Below the pieces are notes generated by a model. The model was not told the DNA's origin, searched no databases, and worked only from the letters and a program-made list of their open reading frames with translations. A DNA stretch of 36,669 nt from JBPOIC01 sp052034865. GTDB lineage: Bacteria > UBA10199 > JADFYH01. Positions 10,447 to 18,398 of the stretch are shown piece by piece. Positions within the stretch are counted from its first letter, which is position 1; every line of letters begins with the position of its first letter. A program made the translations under genes and the position numbers. The stretch covers positions 1 to 36,669 of the forward strand of contig JBPOIC010000035.1 of assembly GCA_052034865.1 (NCBI GenBank). The letters are read 5' to 3'.

Positions 10447-11151
10447 ATGAAGACATCCACTCATTGCACAACCTGCTTCAGTCGGGACAAAAGTGTTTTT
10501 TGTGAGCTGGAAGAAAGTCATCTGCGTGACTTTGATCTGACAAAAACCGTCAATCGGTACAAGCCTCGGCAGGTAATTTTTTACGAAGGAAATCAGCCTT
10601 ACGGGCTTTACTGTATCAAAACCGGAAAGGTGAAAATTTATAAGACCGATGCCGAAGGGCATTATCAGATTCTCAGGATAGCAGGCCCTGGAGATATTGT
10701 TGGATACAGTGCCCTATTTAGCGCTCAACCTTACACCGTGACGGCCGAGGCCCTGGAAGAAACCAACGTTTGCTTTATCGATAAAAAAAATTTTTTTCAG
10801 ATTCTGGAATCTCATCCTCGTACTGCTTTTCGAGTGATGACGACCCTCGCTCAGGATTTGGGAAGGGCAGAATGCCAGGTTTCGAGCATGGTTCATCGGA
10901 GCATTCGTGAACGCATGGCTGAGCTTTTGCTCTTTTTTAAGACGAAATACGGTGAAAAGAATCACCAGGGCATTCGTTTGAATATCTCCCTGACTCGTGA
11001 AGAATTTGCGGAAATGATCGGGTGTACCCAGGAGTCAGTCATCCGATTGTTGAGTGATTTTAAAGAAGAAAGAATGATTGTTGTCCGGGGGCGTGAAATT
11101 ACACTTTGCGATCTTCCTGCCTTGATGGATGCAGCAAACCTTGCAATTTAA
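10447..11151 (+). CDS. FNR/CRP-family transcriptional regulator
   Basis: The 234-aa product has an N-terminal Cys group (C7, C10, C19), a cyclic-nucleotide-binding-type beta-roll (about 25-120, with GDIVGYSALFS), a dimer helix (about 120-155) and a winged helix-turn-helix (182-207, LTREEFAEMIGCTQESVIRLL). The recognition helix carries E196 and R200 in the CRP/FNR arrangement. The early Cys pattern CX2CX8C, plus C56 and C109, could hold an Fe-S cluster as in FNR, though the spacing differs from FNR itself. An FNR-like box lies upstream, so it may sense oxygen or redox and regulate itself. The universal stress gene downstream is a common companion of such regulators. Confidence 0.92.
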   Translation: MKTSTHCTTCFSRDKSVFCELEESHLRDFDLTKTVNRYKPRQVIFYEGNQPYGLYCIKTGKVKIYKTDAEGHYQILRIAGPGDIVGYSALFSAQPYTVTAEALEETNVCFIDKKNFFQILESHPRTAFRVMTTLAQDLGRAECQVSSMVHRSIRERMAELLLFFKTKYGEKNHQGIRLNISLTREEFAEMIGCTQESVIRLLSDFKEERMIVVRGREITLCDLPALMDAANLAI

Positions 11152-11154
11152 TCT

Positions 11155-11174
11155 GTTCTCAATCGATTGAGAAC
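11155..11174. promoter_or_regulatory. Perfect 20-bp palindrome between the FNR-like gene and the USP gene
   Basis: GTTCTCAATCGATTGAGAAC is a perfect dyad with no loop, starting 3 nt after the regulator's stop codon. No T-run follows, so it is not a typical intrinsic terminator. It may be an operator for the gene at 11261, or part of a transcript end. Confidence 0.45.
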
Positions 11175-11205
11175 TCGCTACAGCCCATCAAAGTATTTTC
11201 TTTTT

Positions 11206-11244
11206 CCTGAATTCTTTTTTGTCTTTTAAACACCCGAATTCAGG
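11206..11244 (+). repeat. Inverted repeat in the leader of the USP gene
   Basis: CCTGAATTC (11206-11214) and GAATTCAGG (11236-11244) are perfect 9-nt inverted arms around a 21-nt T-rich loop. The right arm ends 16 nt before ATG 11261. In RNA this would form a hairpin in the 5' leader. No function is known. Confidence 0.4.
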
Positions 11245-11260
11245 TTCCAATGGGGTTATT

Positions 11261-12193
11261 ATGACAGATCCTCAAACCCTCCATCGTATTCTCATACCAT
11301 TCGATTTTTCCGATCCCAGTCTTGAAGCTTTGAAAGCGGCGGCTCAGCTTGCTTTGCCAAGCAGATCTCTAATTCAAGTCGTCCATGTCATTGAAGAACA
11401 GCACCCACCTCAAGAGCCTGGAATTTTTGAAGAGCAGGAAAAAATAGAGGCCGCCATCGATCAATGTCTCGGGGAGGCAGAGATTTCAATTCAGAAAGAG
11501 ATTCATCTAAGAACTGGCAGGCCATTTGAGAAAATCCTGGAAGAAATCGAAAAAAGCGAAGCCGATCTGATCGTTATGGGTTCTCATGGCAGAAAAGGGC
11601 TTGAGCGTTTTTTGATGGGGAGCGTTGCTGAAAAAATCGTTCGCCATTCTTCCATTCCGGTTTGGGTCCAGCGGGGTGTGGCAAAAAAAATTCCCAAAAA
11701 AATTCTTGTTCCTATCGATTTTTCCGGCTTTAGCCGGGAAAGTCTTGAAATGGCAGTTCATTGGGCTGAAAGGCTTAACGCCGAGATTTACCTGATTCAC
11801 ATTATTGATCTGCGCGATCTGTATCTCACCGATCATCTTGCAAACACCTATGATCGGGCTACTCTTGAAAAAAAGCTTTTTGACGAAGCCCAGGAAAAAA
11901 TTTCTCAATGGGCAGAGCATCTTTCGGTGCCACATCGCTTAGAGATTCGATTTGGTTCTCCAGCGGTTGAAATCGAGAAAGAGATTGAAAAGGAAAAAAT
12001 CGATCTGGTGGTTCTTTCCACTCATGGTCGTACAGGGCTTAAACATTTCTTTATGGGAAGTGTCGCTGAGAACGTCGTTCGCTCGGCCCCCTGCTCGGTA
12101 TTAACATTTCGACCTCACGTTTTTAGAAAAAATCAACAACCTTTCACCGGAGAAGATCAGCTGGAAGATTACCTGAAAAGTTGTCGCGAATAA
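11261..12193 (+). CDS. Tandem universal stress protein (two UspA domains)
   Basis: The 310-aa product has two UspA domains in tandem. Each ends with the ATP-binding signature G-X2-G-X9-G-S: GSHGRKGLERFLMGS in the first half and STHGRTGLKHFFMGS in the second. Each domain also begins with a RILIPFDFS or KILVPIDFS strand. Such proteins act in the cytoplasm in stress, starvation or low-oxygen responses. ATG 11261 is preferred over the in-frame TTG 11219 because homology begins there and a G-rich segment precedes it. The adjacent FNR/CRP-type regulator suggests oxygen- or redox-linked expression. Confidence 0.93.
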   Translation: MTDPQTLHRILIPFDFSDPSLEALKAAAQLALPSRSLIQVVHVIEEQHPPQEPGIFEEQEKIEAAIDQCLGEAEISIQKEIHLRTGRPFEKILEEIEKSEADLIVMGSHGRKGLERFLMGSVAEKIVRHSSIPVWVQRGVAKKIPKKILVPIDFSGFSRESLEMAVHWAERLNAEIYLIHIIDLRDLYLTDHLANTYDRATLEKKLFDEAQEKISQWAEHLSVPHRLEIRFGSPAVEIEKEIEKEKIDLVVLSTHGRTGLKHFFMGSVAENVVRSAPCSVLTFRPHVFRKNQQPFTGEDQLEDYLKSCRE

Positions 12194-12240
12194 GCTGGCT
12201 TTCTCTAAATCATTCACCCTTTCCTTTAGGAGGTTTCTAT

Positions 12241-12939
12241 ATGAAATCATCGCTTAAAAAACTAACCCTCATTGTTCCTGTGGCCCTTGCCCTGATTTTG
12301 GCAGGCCCTTTCACGTCCGGATATGCTGCCGGCAAAAAAGGGACTGGTTCCAAAAAGGCCAAGGCTCCATCCGGTCCCACGGAGCGCGATAAAAAACTTT
12401 TAGGATGGACGAGTAATTACCCGACCTCCTATGCCGTCAATGATCAGGCCGATATTTTTTTCCGGGGAACGATTGCCGAAGTAAAACCAGTCGAGGGATC
12501 CAAAGCTCTGGAGATTCGTGCCTTGCCTTTAGAGGTATTGAATAACCCGATGCATTACATCACGCTTGCTCACTATAAGAATGGAATCAGTGTAAAAATC
12601 ACTCCTTCTTCTTCGGAGAAGAAACTCTTAAAGCCAGGTGCGGTGATTGAATACAATCGTTACTCCAAAGAAGTTCCCTCCGAGGCGATGGGTCATGCCC
12701 GACTGATTTCCACAGAAAATCATCTTGAGTTCAAACCCTACGATGCTTCTCCGGTGGTTTATTTGTTAAAAACCAATCTGGAGCCCGAGCAATATAACAA
12801 TGCTTTACAAGGAGCCCTGCTTTATACCGGATCGATCGATAAAACAGACGAGTTGAAAACTCGACTGGAAACCCTTGCCAAAAACACGAATGCCGAACTT
12901 TCGCAAAACGCAAAAAAGCTTTTAGAGAAAGTGAAGTAG
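12241..12939 (+). CDS. Hypothetical secreted protein, 232 aa
   Basis: No family is recognised. A clear signal peptide (MKSSLKKL, then VPVALALILAG, ending GYAA) directs it to the periplasm or beyond. A Lys/Gly/Ser-rich linker (about 25-45) precedes a globular part with beta strands. It has no cysteines in the mature part and no lipobox. A strong TAGGAGGT at 12227-12234 sits 7 nt before ATG 12241, so the longer in-frame start upstream is rejected. A bidirectional terminator follows at 12958-12993. Confidence 0.85.
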   Translation: MKSSLKKLTLIVPVALALILAGPFTSGYAAGKKGTGSKKAKAPSGPTERDKKLLGWTSNYPTSYAVNDQADIFFRGTIAEVKPVEGSKALEIRALPLEVLNNPMHYITLAHYKNGISVKITPSSSEKKLLKPGAVIEYNRYSKEVPSEAMGHARLISTENHLEFKPYDASPVVYLLKTNLEPEQYNNALQGALLYTGSIDKTDELKTRLETLAKNTNAELSQNAKKLLEKVK

Positions 12940-12957
12940 TTTTTTTGTTTGAGAAAT

Positions 12958-12993
12958 AAAAAAAGGCGTCCGTTTACACGGGCGCCTTTTTTT
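12958..12993. terminator. Bidirectional Rho-independent terminator
   Basis: An A-run (12958-12964) is followed by GGCGTCCG, loop TTTACA, CGGGCGCC, then seven T (12987-12993). The 8-bp stem includes one G-U pair. It lies between convergent genes ending at 12939 (+) and 13016 (-) and can serve both. Confidence 0.88.
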
Positions 12994-13015
12994 ATGGCAT
13001 TTCCTGAATTGATTT

Positions 13016-13636
13016 CTATTTTCTTATCGCCAAAACGGCCACTGATTCTCCCATTTCGATCAACTCTACTTTATAACCGAAGATCTCTACCTGTACAGGT
13101 GCTGTCGGTTTTCGCTCTCCTCGGGTACTCAGAAGGATCTCCTCTTTTTTCCCACCTTTGGAGATTTCCAGCCGAATCGAGAGTGAACCCTCTCCACCGC
13201 ACTTCAATCCTTCCTGACAAAAATTATCAAGGATCTCCAGGGCGCTTACCGTAAGGTTTTCCTGACTGATTTTGGCCTTTTGATTTACTTCCAGATTAAA
13301 GCGTTGATTCAAGTCGACGTTAAGTTCTTTTCCTTTCATTTCGGTTCTTTTCAGAAGATGAACTTTTTTAGCGACCAGAAGTCCATTGGAATGAAGGGTT
13401 CCTTCGACCGAAACATAATCGTCATCCTGAATCTGTTTGAATCCGGCATATCCACTCTCAGAGTCAAACTTTGCGGAAGGATAAACCCATACCCGCTGAA
13501 GCGGAGGGACATCGACAGAAAAACTGTGTCCTTCATGATTCACACTGCGGACATAACCTTTGATTTCGAGGGCAGATACTGATGAACAGTAAAGAAAGCT
13601 CAAGATAAAACCCGAAGTGAGGATAATTTTTTTCAT
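13016..13636 (-). CDS. Secreted two-domain protein (DUF5666-like domain plus Cys-containing C-terminal domain)
   Basis: The 206-aa product has a signal peptide (about 1-22, ending SSVSA). Residues ~24-95 resemble the DUF5666/OB-like domain: a strand GYVRSVN...SFSV, then VSVEGTLHSNGLLVAKKVHLL. Residues ~110-205 form a second beta-rich domain with a Cys pair (DNFCQEGLKCGGEGSLSIRL). This resembles the DSRCP-GVxC-type domain of secreted proteins of unknown function. The two cysteines could form a disulfide. It shares the terminator at 12958-12993 and is divergent from arsR. Function unknown. Confidence 0.75.
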   Translation of the reverse strand: MKKIILTSGFILSFLYCSSVSALEIKGYVRSVNHEGHSFSVDVPPLQRVWVYPSAKFDSESGYAGFKQIQDDDYVSVEGTLHSNGLLVAKKVHLLKRTEMKGKELNVDLNQRFNLEVNQKAKISQENLTVSALEILDNFCQEGLKCGGEGSLSIRLEISKGGKKEEILLSTRGERKPTAPVQVEIFGYKVELIEMGESVAVLAIRK

Positions 13637-13751
13637 AAGGCTCTTTCTTTTGTTTTTTTAATTCAGGAGAAGAATTGGAAATACTATCTCCGAAAACATA
13701 CATAAAACAATTCCTCTGTATTTTTGCAAACGGACTGATTTTAGCTCTTTA

Positions 13752-13773
13752 CTTATCGTAAAAATACGATAAG
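13752..13773. promoter_or_regulatory. ArsR operator candidate
   Basis: CTTATCGTA, a 4-nt AAAA spacer and TACGATAAG form a perfect 9-bp inverted repeat ending 8 nt before the arsR ATG at 13782. ArsR/SmtB repressors bind such AT-rich dyads over their own promoter, so autorepression relieved by arsenite is likely. Confidence 0.75.
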
Positions 13774-13781
13774 CAGAGCAT

Positions 13782-14108
13782 ATGAAAACTGGCAAATCCT
13801 GCTGCCCATCTTCCATCCCGCAAAAAACCAGAAAACAGATCCCTCCCAATCAGGAGCTGGCAGATTTTGCAAAGGCGCTTGGTCACCCGGCGCGAATCGA
13901 AATCCTTAAAATACTTAAATCCAAAAAGAGCTGTGTCTGTGGTGAGATTGTGGAGCTTCTTCCCCTCGCACAGGCGACTGTATCCCAACATTTAAAAGTC
14001 CTCAAAGATGCTGGTCTGATACGTGGGGAAATTAGTGGCCCTTCGAGTTGTTATTGTCTTGAAAAAAAAGGACTCGCTCATTTTAAAAAACTGGTTCGTG
14101 AATTTTAG
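13782..14108 (+). CDS. arsR: ArsR-family arsenic-responsive repressor
   Basis: The 108-aa product is a winged-helix ArsR/SmtB repressor. The recognition region (about 57-80, LPLAQATVSQHLKVLKDAGLI) is typical. A C51-V-C53 pair sits at the start of that helix, the position of the arsenite-binding cysteines in ArsR, and additional Cys pairs occur at 7-8 and 90/92. It likely represses its own operon through the dyad at 13752-13773 and releases it on metalloid binding. It is the first gene of a tight run with acr3, arsC and a two-component pair. Confidence 0.93.
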   Translation: MKTGKSCCPSSIPQKTRKQIPPNQELADFAKALGHPARIEILKILKSKKSCVCGEIVELLPLAQATVSQHLKVLKDAGLIRGEISGPSSCYCLEKKGLAHFKKLVREF

Positions 14109-14122
14109 GATAAATCATATTT

Positions 14123-15199
14123 ATGCAAAAACATCTTCAATTTGTTGATCGCTACCTGACCCTTTGGATCTTTCTCGCGATGGGGATTGGTATTCTTTTG
14201 GGAACTTTGACTCCCAACCTAATTCCATTTTTAAACCGTCTGCAGGTGGGGACTACCTCCATCCCGATTGCGTTGGGGCTTATATTCATGATGTATCCGC
14301 CGCTTGCCCGCGTAAAATATGAAGAGTTGGGAAAGATTTTTCGAAATAAAAAGGTCCTTTTGCTTGCCATGTTTCAAAACTGGATTTTGGCTCCCACCCT
14401 CATGTTCTTTCTCGCTCTGCTCACACTCGCGGATTATCCGGATTATCGTACCGGGATAATTTTGGTAGGGCTCGCCCCTTGCATTGCGATGGTTTTGGTC
14501 TGGAATGATCTCGCAGAGGGAGATCCGGAATATTGCGCGGCACTTGTCGCGCTTAATTCGATTTTTCAGATTCTCTTTTTTCCTTTCTACGCCTACCTCT
14601 TTTTGAATCTTCTTCCCGCATGGCTTGGGCTTGGCGCAACGATTGTTCAGATCACGATGGGGGAAATCGCCCGCAGTGTTTTTATCTATATGGGGATTCC
14701 CTTTATTGCCGGCATTCTGAGTCGGTTTATTTTAATCCGAGCACGCGGAGACAACTGGTATTCAAAGAAGTTTCTTCCCAAAATCAGCCCACTCACGCTG
14801 ATCTTTTTACTGTTCACCATTGTGATCATGTTTTCACTCAAAGGATCCCAAATCATTACGCTTCCTTGGGATGTTTTAAGAATCGTGATTCCTCTCTTGT
14901 TGTATTTTGTCGTGATGTTTTTCCTTTCCTATCTTTTAAGCAAAAAACTCCATGCCAACTATCGGGAAGCCACGACCCTTTCATTTACGGCAGCTTCAAA
15001 TAATTTCGAGCTTTCGATAGCCGTTGCGATCGCAACATTTGGAATTGGTCATGGAGCAGCTTTTGCTGCAGTGATTGGGCCGCTGGTGGAAGTGCCGGTA
15101 TTGATTGGTCTGGTCCATGTTGCCCTGTTTTTGAAAACAAAATGGTTTAATGAATCTGATAAACATTCCATCTTGAAACAAACAGGAAAAATCTTATGA
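14123..15199 (+). CDS. acr3: Arsenite efflux permease, ACR3 family
   Basis: The 358-aa inner-membrane protein exports arsenite. It has about ten hydrophobic segments. The ACR3 signature GLAPCIAMVLVWNDLA carries C120, essential in studied members, and ASNNFELSIAVA near residue 295 carries the conserved Glu. The length agrees with the family. It starts 14 nt after arsR and overlaps the arsC start by 4 nt (ATGA). Confidence 0.95.
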   Translation: MQKHLQFVDRYLTLWIFLAMGIGILLGTLTPNLIPFLNRLQVGTTSIPIALGLIFMMYPPLARVKYEELGKIFRNKKVLLLAMFQNWILAPTLMFFLALLTLADYPDYRTGIILVGLAPCIAMVLVWNDLAEGDPEYCAALVALNSIFQILFFPFYAYLFLNLLPAWLGLGATIVQITMGEIARSVFIYMGIPFIAGILSRFILIRARGDNWYSKKFLPKISPLTLIFLLFTIVIMFSLKGSQIITLPWDVLRIVIPLLLYFVVMFFLSYLLSKKLHANYREATTLSFTAASNNFELSIAVAIATFGIGHGAAFAAVIGPLVEVPVLIGLVHVALFLKTKWFNESDKHSILKQTGKIL

Positions 15200-15618
15200 A
15201 TTCTCCCTGTCGCATTTTATTTCTTTGTGTTGCGAACTCTGCCCGCAGTCAGATGGCTGAAGGCCTAGCGCGAGTGATCTTTGGAAATGAGGCCCACATT
15301 CAGAGCGCGGGATCGCGACCCTCTCAGGTGCATTCGGTTGCGATAGAGGTCATGCGCGAAATTGGAATTGATCTATCCACGCATACCTCCAAATCGGTCG
15401 AAACGATTGATCCGAGCTCCGTCGACATTGTGATCACGCTCTGTGCCGACGAAGTTTGTCCGGTCTTTTTGGGAAAGGTACAAAGGCTCCACTGGCCCTT
15501 GCCGGATCCGGCATCGACAGCTGGAACCCAAGAGGAGCTCAAGAGGAATTTTCGTTTGGTGCGTGATGCTTTAAAGAAAAAACTGGAAGCCTTTAAAGAA
15601 ACCCTTCTTTCAGAATAA
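15196..15618 (+). CDS. arsC: Arsenate reductase, thioredoxin-coupled LMW-PTPase type
   Basis: ArsC reduces arsenate to arsenite, the substrate of ACR3. The 140-aa product has the phosphatase P-loop CVANSARS with C11 and R17, the redox pair C83 and C88 in TLCADEVCPVF, and the acid loop WPLPDP. The three Cys positions match the Staphylococcus type (10, 82, 89) that uses thioredoxin. Coupled to acr3 by a 4-nt overlap; the next gene begins 4 nt after its stop. Confidence 0.95.
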   Translation: MNSPCRILFLCVANSARSQMAEGLARVIFGNEAHIQSAGSRPSQVHSVAIEVMREIGIDLSTHTSKSVETIDPSSVDIVITLCADEVCPVFLGKVQRLHWPLPDPASTAGTQEELKRNFRLVRDALKKKLEAFKETLLSE

Positions 15619-15622
15619 CTCC

Positions 15623-16873
15623 ATGCCTTTTAACCCAACCGATAAGCTGAAAAATCTTGTTTTGCTTCGCTGGATCGCGCTGGGTGTGTGGGTGCTGGTA
15701 TTTAGCTCGGCACTTTTATTGATGAGCGATTTTCCGATTCATCCTGCCAGTTTTATCCTTCTGGGAGCTTATTCACTTTCAAATCTTCTGCTCATTTTTC
15801 TCAATCGTTTTCTTTCCTCACGACGTCTCGATCTGGTTTTACTGAGTGTTTTATTCTCTGACATTTTCTTTTTAACCCTTCTTTTAAAGCTCAATGGTGG
15901 CGCGCACAATCCTTTCTCCATTCTTTTTCTGGCAGTCTGCGGGGTAGGAGCCCTCCTGCTTTCCATCCATTCGCTTCTGTTTTTAATCATCGCAGCTCTG
16001 GTAGCCCTGGCCTTTGTTTACTTTCCTCTTTTGCCACTTTCAGAGCATGCATCTCATCATCACGCCGAAAGCTATCCTTTTCATCTTCAGGGTATGTGGC
16101 TTGCGAATTCGATTGGAGTTTTTCTGATCTATGGATGGATCTTCTATTTAAGGCGGATCAACGAAAAAATGATTGCCCATCACGAGCGAACGCAAAAAAT
16201 CCTGACCGATATCGAACGGGTGGATTCGATGGGGCGTTTGTTTGCGCAGGCTGCGCATCAGATTCACACGCCTTTGGGAAGTCTTAAGCTGGGTCTTTGT
16301 GAGTTGCAGGATGCAAAGGCTCCGCTTTCTGACTCAGAACGTCAGCAGTGGTATGACGATATGCAAAAGGCCGTCGATCAGATCGCGGGCATCACCTCTC
16401 GCGCAGGGCTTTCTACTCCCTTTTCGAAGGATCAAACCTGGATGCTGGATGAGTGGATCGAGGCAGAAATCGAGGTCTGGAGGCAGCCCCGAAAGGCGTC
16501 TGTCCTGTTTGAAAAAACAGGCTCTTCCATTCCGATCGGTGAAGAAACCGCAGAAAATCTCCGGACCTCCCTGATTGCCCTGCTGGATAATGCTTTTGAG
16601 GCCCAGGAAAAACCCGATCCGCAAATCCTTGTCCGGCTTGTATGTGAAGGATCCTTTCTTGTTTTATCAGTTTGCGATCAGGGAGAAGGAATGAATGAAA
16701 AAACACGTGCACAGGCGCTGGATCCGCTTTTTACAACCAAGTCGCGAGGAACGGGTTTGGGGCTTTATGTGTGTCACCGCATTGTTCGCCAATACGAAGG
16801 GAGCATTGACATCGATTCTTCGCCCGGGGCAGGGACCTCGGTTGTTTTAAGATTTCAGAAAGATCTTTTGTGA
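15623..16873 (+). CDS. RegB/PrrB-like redox sensor histidine kinase
   Basis: The 416-aa inner-membrane kinase has six hydrophobic segments (about 12-180). GGAHNPF at residues 92-98 matches the GGXXNPF quinone-binding heptapeptide of RegB/PrrB. A His-rich loop (HASHHH, about 142-147) precedes the last segment, predicted to face the periplasm. The H-box AAHQIHTPL gives H212 as phosphorylated residue, with C226 14 residues on. The ATPase has N-box LLDNAFEA, G1 DQGEGM and G2 GTGLGLYV. RegB's redox-active Cys lies farther from its His, so C226 may or may not be equivalent. Start is 4 nt after arsC; the stop overlaps the response regulator start by 4 nt. Confidence 0.9.
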   Translation: MPFNPTDKLKNLVLLRWIALGVWVLVFSSALLLMSDFPIHPASFILLGAYSLSNLLLIFLNRFLSSRRLDLVLLSVLFSDIFFLTLLLKLNGGAHNPFSILFLAVCGVGALLLSIHSLLFLIIAALVALAFVYFPLLPLSEHASHHHAESYPFHLQGMWLANSIGVFLIYGWIFYLRRINEKMIAHHERTQKILTDIERVDSMGRLFAQAAHQIHTPLGSLKLGLCELQDAKAPLSDSERQQWYDDMQKAVDQIAGITSRAGLSTPFSKDQTWMLDEWIEAEIEVWRQPRKASVLFEKTGSSIPIGEETAENLRTSLIALLDNAFEAQEKPDPQILVRLVCEGSFLVLSVCDQGEGMNEKTRAQALDPLFTTKSRGTGLGLYVCHRIVRQYEGSIDIDSSPGAGTSVVLRFQKDLL

Positions 16874-17376
16874 AAAAGCTTCTCATCATAGAAGACGACG
16901 ATACCTTTTCGGCAGGGCTTGTGCGGGCGCTTTCCCGTCGGGGCTATGTGTGCACGATCGCCGAATCGATCGCTTCTGCGCGTGAGTTGTGTCATTCCTT
17001 TCAGCCCGAAAAAGTTCTGCTCGACTTAAATCTGGGGGGCAATCTCACGCAGGATTTTATTTTGGAGCTTCGTCAAATTCTTCCGAATGTTACGCTCGTC
17101 GTCCTCACGGGCTATGGGACGATTCCTTCCGCCGTTCAGGCGATCAAAGACGGGGCGGATGCCTATCTCACCAAGCCAGCGACGGTTGATTCCATTGAAA
17201 AAGCACTCCAGTCACCTCTGTCTTCTCAGGCGGCTCCCTCTCTTTGGGATGTGGAAAATGATCACATTTTAAAAGTTCTTAATGAATGTGGTGGAAACAT
17301 CACCCAAACCGCGCAACGCCTGGGCCTTCATCGACGAACGCTTCAGCGGAAGCTTAAAAAAATCGATTTACCTTAA
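16870..17376 (+). CDS. RegA/PrrA/ActR-like response regulator
   Basis: The 168-aa product has a receiver domain (about 1-115) with acidic pocket E8-D9-D10, phospho-acceptor D52 (LLDLNLGG), Thr in VVLTGYG and Lys in YLTKPA. It ends in a short Fis-type helix-turn-helix (about 135-165) with LGLHRRTLQRKLKK, the near-invariant recognition helix of RegA/PrrA/ActR. There is no sigma-54 AAA+ domain. In known members it controls respiration, redox balance and carbon or nitrogen fixation genes. Its gene overlaps that of the RegB-like kinase, which supports the pairing. Confidence 0.93.
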   Translation: MKKLLIIEDDDTFSAGLVRALSRRGYVCTIAESIASARELCHSFQPEKVLLDLNLGGNLTQDFILELRQILPNVTLVVLTGYGTIPSAVQAIKDGADAYLTKPATVDSIEKALQSPLSSQAAPSLWDVENDHILKVLNECGGNITQTAQRLGLHRRTLQRKLKKIDLP

Positions 17377-17377
17377 A

Positions 17378-17501
17378 GCATGTTTGTAAAGCTGCTGCGC
17401 AGCCAGCTGGATTTGTTGGGCACCCCAAAAATCCTCACGTATTCAAGATACGCTCCGGTATTTGGGGGCCCCGCCCGCTCGCGACGCTTTCCAAACGTGC
17501 T
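17378..17501. repeat. Large imperfect palindrome (about 124 bp)
   Basis: Outer arms AGCATGTTTGTAAAGC (from 17378) and GCTTTCCAAACGTGCT (to 17501) are near-complementary. Inner arms CCCCAAA (about 17423) and TATTTGGGG (about 17459-17467) enclose CGTAT-TCAAG-ATACG at 17438-17452. The element starts 2 nt after the regA-like stop, so it may act as a transcript end. Size and layered dyad suggest a dispersed, MITE-like or structured element. Beyond it, to 17645, no gene is seen. Confidence 0.6.
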
Positions 17502-17645
17502 CTTATAGTCCGTCCCCACTCCATTTATTCTCAAACCTTCCTATTGAGTCCTGCGACATTTTGCCGCTGCCATGCGACTTTTTACCTGATTCTCAAAAGG
17601 ATCTTCTTTCATTAAGGCCGAGTAAAATAATTAATAGGAGGATTT

Positions 17646-18386
17646 ATGATTCAGTTGTTGTTTGCAGCAGTTGCGGCAGGATTAGCATTGGCGGGGTGCT
17701 CAAAGCAGGAGGCCCCTCAATCAAATCAGGCGCCGAATGCGAAAGAGAAACCTAAGACAGAAGATAAAAAAGTGCGCACTCTTCAGTTGAGTTCGGAGGC
17801 GTCTCAAAAAGAATATTTAAAATTCTGTGAAATTTACGTGGGAGGGAAGTCCGTAGAAGAATGCAACACCTATGATGCTGATCGATTAAGGACTTTGGCT
17901 CCTGGAAAAGAAAAACTTTATCCTTATATCAAGGGGATACTGACGAATACGAAGGGGTATAATTATGGAGAAGCTGAATTTATATTTGGCGATCGGTTAA
18001 GACTGTTGAAGGGAGCGGCATTTTATTTATCGGGCACCGAAAATTGCAGGCTAGATTCTAGCGTGAGATGTTCTCCCCTAAATGAATTCATTTCTCCAGA
18101 AAATAAGATGTTGATTCCTCAGCCCTTGGATGCCTTCGATGACATCGTAAATTTGATGGGCATGTGGCTGGTTTATCAAGGGGCCTTTTCAAAAGGAGGA
18201 AGCCCTTCCTGCTCGGTGACCGCTGAGACGATCGATGCCAGTCGATGGTGTGATCCGACAAAAGGATATACTGCTCACCATCTGGTTTTAACTCCCGTGG
18301 GTTTAAAGGCGCGCGGAATTCCAGGTAACGTTCCTGGTCCTGGTGGAATTACTTACTATTCAGGTTCACTCAGTGAATGTCATTAA
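17646..18386 (+). CDS. Hypothetical lipoprotein, 246 aa
   Basis: The signal peptide ends in a lipobox LALAGC with C18 as lipidation site, then a Gln/Pro/Lys-rich tether (about 19-45). The mature domain has eight further cysteines, including FCEIYVGGKSVEEC, NCRLDSSVRC and the last-but-one residue, suggesting disulfides in the periplasm or outer membrane. No family is recognised. AGGAGG at 17636-17641 supports ATG 17646. The next gene starts 12 nt after the stop, with its own AGGAG, so the two probably form an operon. Confidence 0.8.
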   Translation: MIQLLFAAVAAGLALAGCSKQEAPQSNQAPNAKEKPKTEDKKVRTLQLSSEASQKEYLKFCEIYVGGKSVEECNTYDADRLRTLAPGKEKLYPYIKGILTNTKGYNYGEAEFIFGDRLRLLKGAAFYLSGTENCRLDSSVRCSPLNEFISPENKMLIPQPLDAFDDIVNLMGMWLVYQGAFSKGGSPSCSVTAETIDASRWCDPTKGYTAHHLVLTPVGLKARGIPGNVPGPGGITYYSGSLSECH

Positions 18387-18398
18387 GAGGAGTTTGCG

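Noticed and set aside
11219..11260. TTG start for the universal stress protein
   Set aside because: The 14 extra residues have no family similarity, and the segment carries an inverted repeat of a leader.
17401..17645. Plus-strand ORF starting at 17462 and running into the lipoprotein gene
   Set aside because: It starts inside the large palindrome and overlaps the lipoprotein gene in another frame; the lipoprotein has a strong AGGAGG and a lipobox.
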